From: Trichopria drosophilae
Taxonomy: Eukaryota > Arthropoda > Insecta > Hymenoptera > Diapriidae
DNA: 64,000 bases
Direction of reading: 5' to 3'
Assembly (NCBI GenBank): GCA_030407085.1
Contig: CM059582.1
Location: forward strand, 207,234,001 to 207,298,000
The first letter of the stretch is position 1. Each line of letters opens with the position of its first letter. The notes below the pieces were generated by a model. That model saw only the letters and a list, made by a program, of their open reading frames with translations, had not been told where the DNA came from and searched no databases. Position numbers and translations under genes: made by a program. Shown here piece by piece: positions 62,701 to 64,000 of the stretch.

Positions 62701-63188
62701 TATTAATACTTACAAAAAAATAATAATTTCAGGATCTCTTTACATTAAATTTTATAAAAAAAATATCCTTCCGACCCGGGATCGAACCCTATCGTTCGCA
62801 GTAATTCGTTTAACTTGACTACAATAACTATTTTATCGAATTAACTTAAAACGTCATACACAACGTTAGCATTTCTATTTTTTGATTTGTAATAATTTTA
62901 ATGTAATTTTAACATTCAGATTTTTTAATTAATCAACTTTTTTTACTAGTAAAAGTTACATATTACTCGTAAATTGTTTCATAATAGAATTCATTAACTT
63001 ATTTAAAATATTGATTACTATTAATATTTAATATTTCTTATTGTTTCAGAACGCAACAATATGGGAGCTGCTCGGCGTTCGATGGGCAGGTCTGGCACAA
63101 GCGATCGTTATACCCTTGTGTCTCACAATGATACTCTTCTTAGGGCCAATTATACTTGATTTCCCTAGACCACATTTCGTTTCTATAC
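32586..63188 (+). CDS. RCE1: RCE1, CAAX prenyl protease 2 (gene model, 3' part off window)
   Basis: RCE1 (Ras-converting enzyme 1; Sras in Drosophila) is a multi-pass endoplasmic reticulum membrane protease. It removes the last three residues of farnesylated or geranylgeranylated CAAX proteins such as Ras, before carboxyl methylation. Three exons are visible: 32586-32701, 56015-56117 and 63050-63188. They join in frame to 119 codons and match the N-terminal third of the family, including SYVxSLYxW, RDHPxxIxxRF and LxxLLLTMILFLGP-like blocks. The catalytic Glu-Glu and His residues lie in later exons beyond the right edge. The first intron uses a GC donor. Confidence 0.93.
32702..32707 (+). promoter_or_regulatory. 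Non-canonical GC splice donor of RCE1 intron 1
   Basis: The donor reads CAG then GCAAGG, the classic context of a GC-AG intron. The nearest GT, at 32707, would put exon 2 into a frame with an early stop. The acceptor is TTTTATAG at 56007-56014. The join gives Asn-Arg-Asp-His-Pro, as in RCE1 of other animals. Confidence 0.85.
33201..34401. mobile_element. Element bounded by 26-bp inverted repeats
   Basis: GCATTGTTCTAGAACTTTTA followed by AACTTT (33201-33226) recurs inverted at 34376-34401 with almost no mismatch. The 1.15 kb between is AT-rich and non-coding, with an ATGGCGG-type fragment (inverted, CCGCCATATTTAATCC) at about 34076. Confidence 0.6.
34410..34547 (+). mobile_element. Probable LINE 3' tail (ATCA repeat)
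   Basis: GTCTGTCGGACCAGCGCATA followed by AATAAATG and an (ATCA)n run at about 34530-34546 resembles the 3' end of a truncated LINE. Confidence 0.4.
34598..35762. repeat. Direct-repeat pair with internal palindromes
   Basis: The segment from TTACAGTGCA through TTGTAATTTTACAATAATTG and AAAACTACAACTCCAAAAAA to TGATGTTTCT (34598-34755) recurs directly at 35571-35755. Between the copies, GACGCTGAAGCTAACAGCAG (34850) pairs with its complement at about 35005-35037, and CATGAGAATCATATGAGAAT at about 34784 pairs loosely with 35528-35550. This could be a composite or decayed element. Confidence 0.5.
36040..36300. repeat. Third copy of the 28.3-kb dispersed repeat
   Basis: It shares TTGTCTTACGTGAAAGTTAC, AAGAACCTTTTTTGTT, TTGTTATAAACAATTAACCG and GTCCAAAAATACATCAAAAA with 28345-28640 and 28803-29070. 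It lacks the 29-kb insertion and so serves as an empty-site reference. Confidence 0.7.
36901..37717. mobile_element. Mariner-type element with internal AGTCGGCCAC repeats
   Basis: GGGTAAACATGACAGTTATC at the left is the inverse of the right end (ATTACTGTCTTGTTTACCC), with TA on each side. Inside, ACAGTAGTCGGCCACTT-like motifs occur at about 37320, 37505 and 37675 in both orientations. The flanking host repeat (CAATTTCCCCCACAAATTTG at 36562 and 37770) is present on both sides. It has no transposase. Confidence 0.65.
38516..38814. mobile_element. piggyBac-like MITE (299 bp, TTAA target)
   Basis: TTAA at 38512-38515 and 38815-38818 flanks terminal inverted repeats of about 32 bp that begin CCCTTTAA / CCCCTTAA and share ATGACGAAGATTTTG. 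TTAA duplication plus CCC termini is the piggyBac signature. The interior includes an ATAATA-type microsatellite (38555-38640). Confidence 0.8.
40962..41352 (+). pseudogene. Decayed LINE reverse transcriptase, C-terminal part
   Basis: Plus-strand translation gives DLDILFDSKAMYDDHFDFIV then, after a stop and frameshift, LYLFKTLVKPILTYTSS and a tail with RKYLNIKFIFDILSGKID. These match, in order, the DLGVxFDS...H, LxLVRPILEYAS and LxxRRxxLxxxFLxxLLxGxIDCP blocks of Jockey-clade ORF2. The catalytic FADD region is missing, so this is a truncated, dead copy. Confidence 0.8.
43375..43412 (+). repeat. Single ATGGCGG module
   Basis: A TTCCACGTTTTTAAAATTC segment leads into AAAATGGCGGTTCTAATATT. This is one isolated unit of the dispersed module. 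Confidence 0.45.
44800..44905 (+). repeat. Dispersed fragment shared with 51860-51955
   Basis: CGTTATAGAAATGAG with the preceding TGCGCTCCATTGTAGCTCCC corresponds to CGCTATAGAAATGGG with TTTTGCTTCTGCGTTTCCC at 51.9 kb. It is richer in GC than its surroundings. The family is unknown; short open frames across it are not convincing genes. Confidence 0.4.
46907..47880. mobile_element. Nested hairpin element
   Basis: A left block (TTGCTCTTAATCGCTGAAAT, then AGTAAATATTTATTTGAATT) occurs twice in tandem (about 46910 and 47099), and inverted once at about 47720-47830. Inside lie two further hairpins built from TAGTTAAACTACTCATG and its complement (47345-47420 and 47545-47625). It is AT-rich and non-coding, with potential for several stacked stems. 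Confidence 0.65.
48240..48480. other. Unassigned moderately GC-rich segment
   Basis: ACCTGGGACAATTCGGGTCA, GGACCCTACACGTTCTCAGG and TAGACCCTCCTATTAG stand out from the AT-rich surroundings. I see no conserved frame on either strand. It could be old transposon sequence or a non-coding exon. Confidence 0.25.
51246..51353. repeat. ACAATA-TATTGT near-palindromic repeats
   Basis: Irregular tandem units such as ACAATACGTATTGTAATATT and ACAATACATTTTGTAAGTAT belong to the same family as 19130-19250. The minus-strand open frame across them is an artefact of the repeat. Confidence 0.65.
51480..51570. repeat. Partial copy of the 10-kb element end
   Basis: TTCGTACATAACCTCAAATA and TATAACCTTTCATG, next to TTTACTGTTTCTTGGTACTT, match inverted the 10035-10110 region. 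Confidence 0.55.
52928..53942. mobile_element. 1.0-kb foldback element with ATGGCGG centre
   Basis: The arms (52928-53275 and about 53612-53942) are inverted copies starting ACACAGGTCTGC and ending GCAGACCTGTGT. They share CGACGTATTTTTGT, ATCACGTCATGA, GTGTCTTTACC and CCCCTACAAAAATCAT blocks. The central 340 bp hold ATGGCGG modules, including AAAATGGCGGATCC and AAGATGGCGGAC at 53371-53397. The short open frames inside are not genes. Confidence 0.8.
54391..54596. mobile_element. Hairpin MITE (206 bp)
   Basis: TATTTTAAAGCTATTTTACA is inverted at the right as ACATAAAATAGCTTTAAAAT. Inner blocks also pair, with CGAGCAAGAATTCGCAAGAA against TTCTTGGGTATTCTTGCTCG. It is non-coding. Confidence 0.75.
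56015..56117 (+). CDS. RCE1: RCE1 exon 2
   Basis: This exon encodes the end of Arg39 and residues 40-73: DHPRIIKKRF, then the second membrane span FFSVLIVTLLSPAFLYFGI. It matches the vertebrate RDHPxVIKRRFxSVLVVSSLSP block closely. Acceptor TTTTATAG and donor CAG-GTAGGT are good, and the exon ends in phase 0. It sits alone between a 23.3-kb and a 6.9-kb intron. Confidence 0.95.
57540..58190 (+). other. Unassigned segment with short open frames
   Basis: Three overlapping plus-strand frames of 61-85 codons lie in less AT-rich sequence, one starting MKALTHACVLYNTMAMLSKG. None shows a domain I recognise, and no splice pattern ties them to RCE1. This may be decayed transposon or a non-coding exon. 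Confidence 0.2.
59450..59590. other. GC-rich structured island
   Basis: In AT-rich surroundings this segment holds TTTGCGCCC (59474-59482) inverted as GGGCGCAAA (59498-59506), enclosing CTGCCGGGTAACCTTC, and a smaller CTCCGGGAG palindrome at about 59455. The DNA or RNA could form a stable hairpin. The family is unknown. Confidence 0.4.
59872..59944 (-). repeat. tRNA-like sequence (SINE head or tRNA pseudogene)
   Basis: On the minus strand a TGGCTGAGTGG A box (59925-59935) and a GGTTCGTTTCC B box (59882-59892) have tRNA spacing over a total of about 73 bp. The acceptor and T stems do not pair properly, so a working tRNA is unlikely. It resembles the pol III promoter of a SINE or a serine-type tRNA relic. 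Confidence 0.5.
60921..61175 (+). repeat. ATGGCGG module array (two units)
   Basis: Two plus-oriented units with TCAAAATGGCGGCTCGAAGA and TCAAAACGGTGGATCCAAGA lie about 120 bp apart, preceded by TTAACCCTTTGCGGCG. The block GCGG(C)GTACATTTTTCTTTAT is shared with 29.5 kb. Confidence 0.7.
61190..61400 (-). repeat. ATGGCGG-family units, inverted
   Basis: AGCGATCCCAAAAACCCCCG and AGCGACCTCAAAAACCCCCG, about 130 bp apart, are the reverse orientation of the GGGGTCGCTGATTACG unit. With 60921-61175 they form a large imperfect inverted pair. The ATGGCGG core itself is decayed here. Confidence 0.6.
62765..62835 (-). repeat. tRNA-like B-box segment
   Basis: The minus strand has GGTTCGATCCCGGGTCGGA (B box at 62778-62788) with a weak TAGTCAAGTTAAACG A-box-like stretch only 33 bp upstream. 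The anticodon region is too short for a tRNA. Probably a SINE fragment or tRNA pseudogene. Confidence 0.4.
63050..63188 (+). CDS. RCE1: RCE1 exon 3
   Basis: This exon encodes residues 74-119, NATIWELLGVRWAGL followed by a long hydrophobic span with IPLCLTMILFLGPI. It corresponds to the vertebrate LMGFRLEGI...LLLTMILFLGPL block. The acceptor is TTGTTTCAG and the donor is ATAC-GTAAGA, leaving one base of the next codon. The active-site exons should follow to the right. Confidence 0.95.
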
Positions 63189-64000
63189 GTAAGAAAACAT
63201 CATTAATTTTCCAATAATACTAAAAAAATATTTTCAATGGTAGAATTATCATAATTTAAGCCTTTAAATTGCAGTTAATTAATTATAAACAATATAATAT
63301 ACCAAAAAATGACCATTTAATTAAAAAAAAATCATTTATAACCATATACATTCAGGAAACTTGTTACTTATACGTATTTCAACTCAAATTGTCCTATCTT
63401 GGTGAAGAAAAGTAAACTCTGCAGCTCTCATATTAAAGAGAAAGACTATTACTGTATGATCCAGCTCCTAAAAATGTTGTGTCTTCTATACATAACCTCA
63501 AAATTAGCCAAAAATTACCTTCACTTTTGAAGAAAAAAAACACATTGGCCTTTGTTTTTTGTCCATATCTTTAGAAAATGTTTTTAAATGTTCAAAATAT
63601 ATTTTTTTATTTTTGATTCATTGGACTATAGCAGCGGCCAATGTCACATAAATACATAACCCTAAAATCTGATAATAGAATGTCACAATTAAACCATTAT
63701 CTCCCGTAATTTTATTTTGAAAATTAGTATTAAATATCATCGTAAACCTGCTGGAAAGCTACCTTACTTTCATTACTCATTAATTCACATTTAGTAAAGA
63801 AAATTTGGCATAAAATCTGAAAAAATATTTCAAATTTAATATTTTTACTGATTTGATCATATATTTATAGTAAATTACCACGAAGCAACGAAAAGTGATG
63901 AAAATACTATGTAGATAAATAGAAGTTACGTAGATATACGCTAGATGGCGTTCAGGCTTAACGACAAAGTCGCATTTAAAGTGGCAGTCCAGGTAGCAAT
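63189..64000 (+). other. RCE1 intron 3 (5' part)
   Basis: AT-rich sequence runs after the GTAAGA donor to the window end. A CTAGATGGCGTT motif lies at about 63941-63952. I see no further RCE1 exon before the edge. Confidence 0.8.

Larger units (their letters stand above)
56118..63049 (+). other. RCE1 intron 2 (6.9 kb)
   Basis: This intron runs from donor GTAGGT to acceptor TTGTTTCAG. It holds scattered ATGGCGG fragments (56778, 57078), a GC-rich hairpin at 59474-59506, two tRNA-like segments and an inverted pair of module arrays at 60.9-61.4 kb. The stretch 58200-59400 shows nothing I can support. Confidence 0.85.

Noticed and set aside
63900..64000. Possible further RCE1 exon ending at CAG-GTAGCA
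   Set aside because: No frame there continues the RCE1 sequence expected after FPRPHFVSI.

Overview
This is a eukaryotic, very AT-rich window with long introns dense in transposon remnants. Protein similarity, intron style and the many small inverted-repeat elements point to an arthropod, most likely an insect. I cannot fix the order from sequence alone. No bacterial, organellar or viral gene organisation is present.

Two conserved protein-coding genes lie head to head around a GC-rich promoter near 32.1-32.6 kb. On the minus strand, FBXO11 (substrate receptor of an SCF ubiquitin ligase) runs from its proposed start codon at 32101 leftwards. Seven coding exons are visible: 32101-32005, 31334-31029, 30968-30165, 14245-13393, 13102-12882, 6872-6654 and 4851-4644. 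They join in frame to about 902 codons: a basic N-terminus, F-box, parallel beta-helix repeats and most of the UBR-type zinc finger. The final short exon lies beyond the left edge. On the plus strand, RCE1 (CAAX prenyl protease 2) starts at 32586. Its first three coding exons are 32586-32701, 56015-56117 and 63050-63188; the catalytic part lies beyond the right edge. The proposed start codons are 484 bp apart.

Everything else is intron. 1-4643 holds a dead LINE reverse transcriptase and a mariner-type MITE. 4852-12881 holds small MITEs, one hAT-like with an intact 9-bp target duplication, and a cluster of GCGTAAAATC palindromes. 14246-30164 holds a GTAC-rich foldback element, 21-bp near-palindromic tandem repeats, a 1-kb palindrome, a TTAA-bounded foldback with a tandemly duplicated arm, and a 0.94-kb insertion bounded by 12-bp target duplications that carries a hammerhead-ribozyme-like motif. 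The 23.3-kb first intron of RCE1 uses a non-canonical GC donor and holds LINE debris, piggyBac-like and mariner-like MITEs and two more foldback elements. The later RCE1 introns hold tRNA-like (SINE-like) sequences and more ATGGCGG-bearing repeats.

The most unusual theme is a short module with paired ATGGCGG/AAGATGGC motifs. It resembles YY1/Pho binding sites, recurs across the window, and sits in the centre of several otherwise different inverted-repeat elements.
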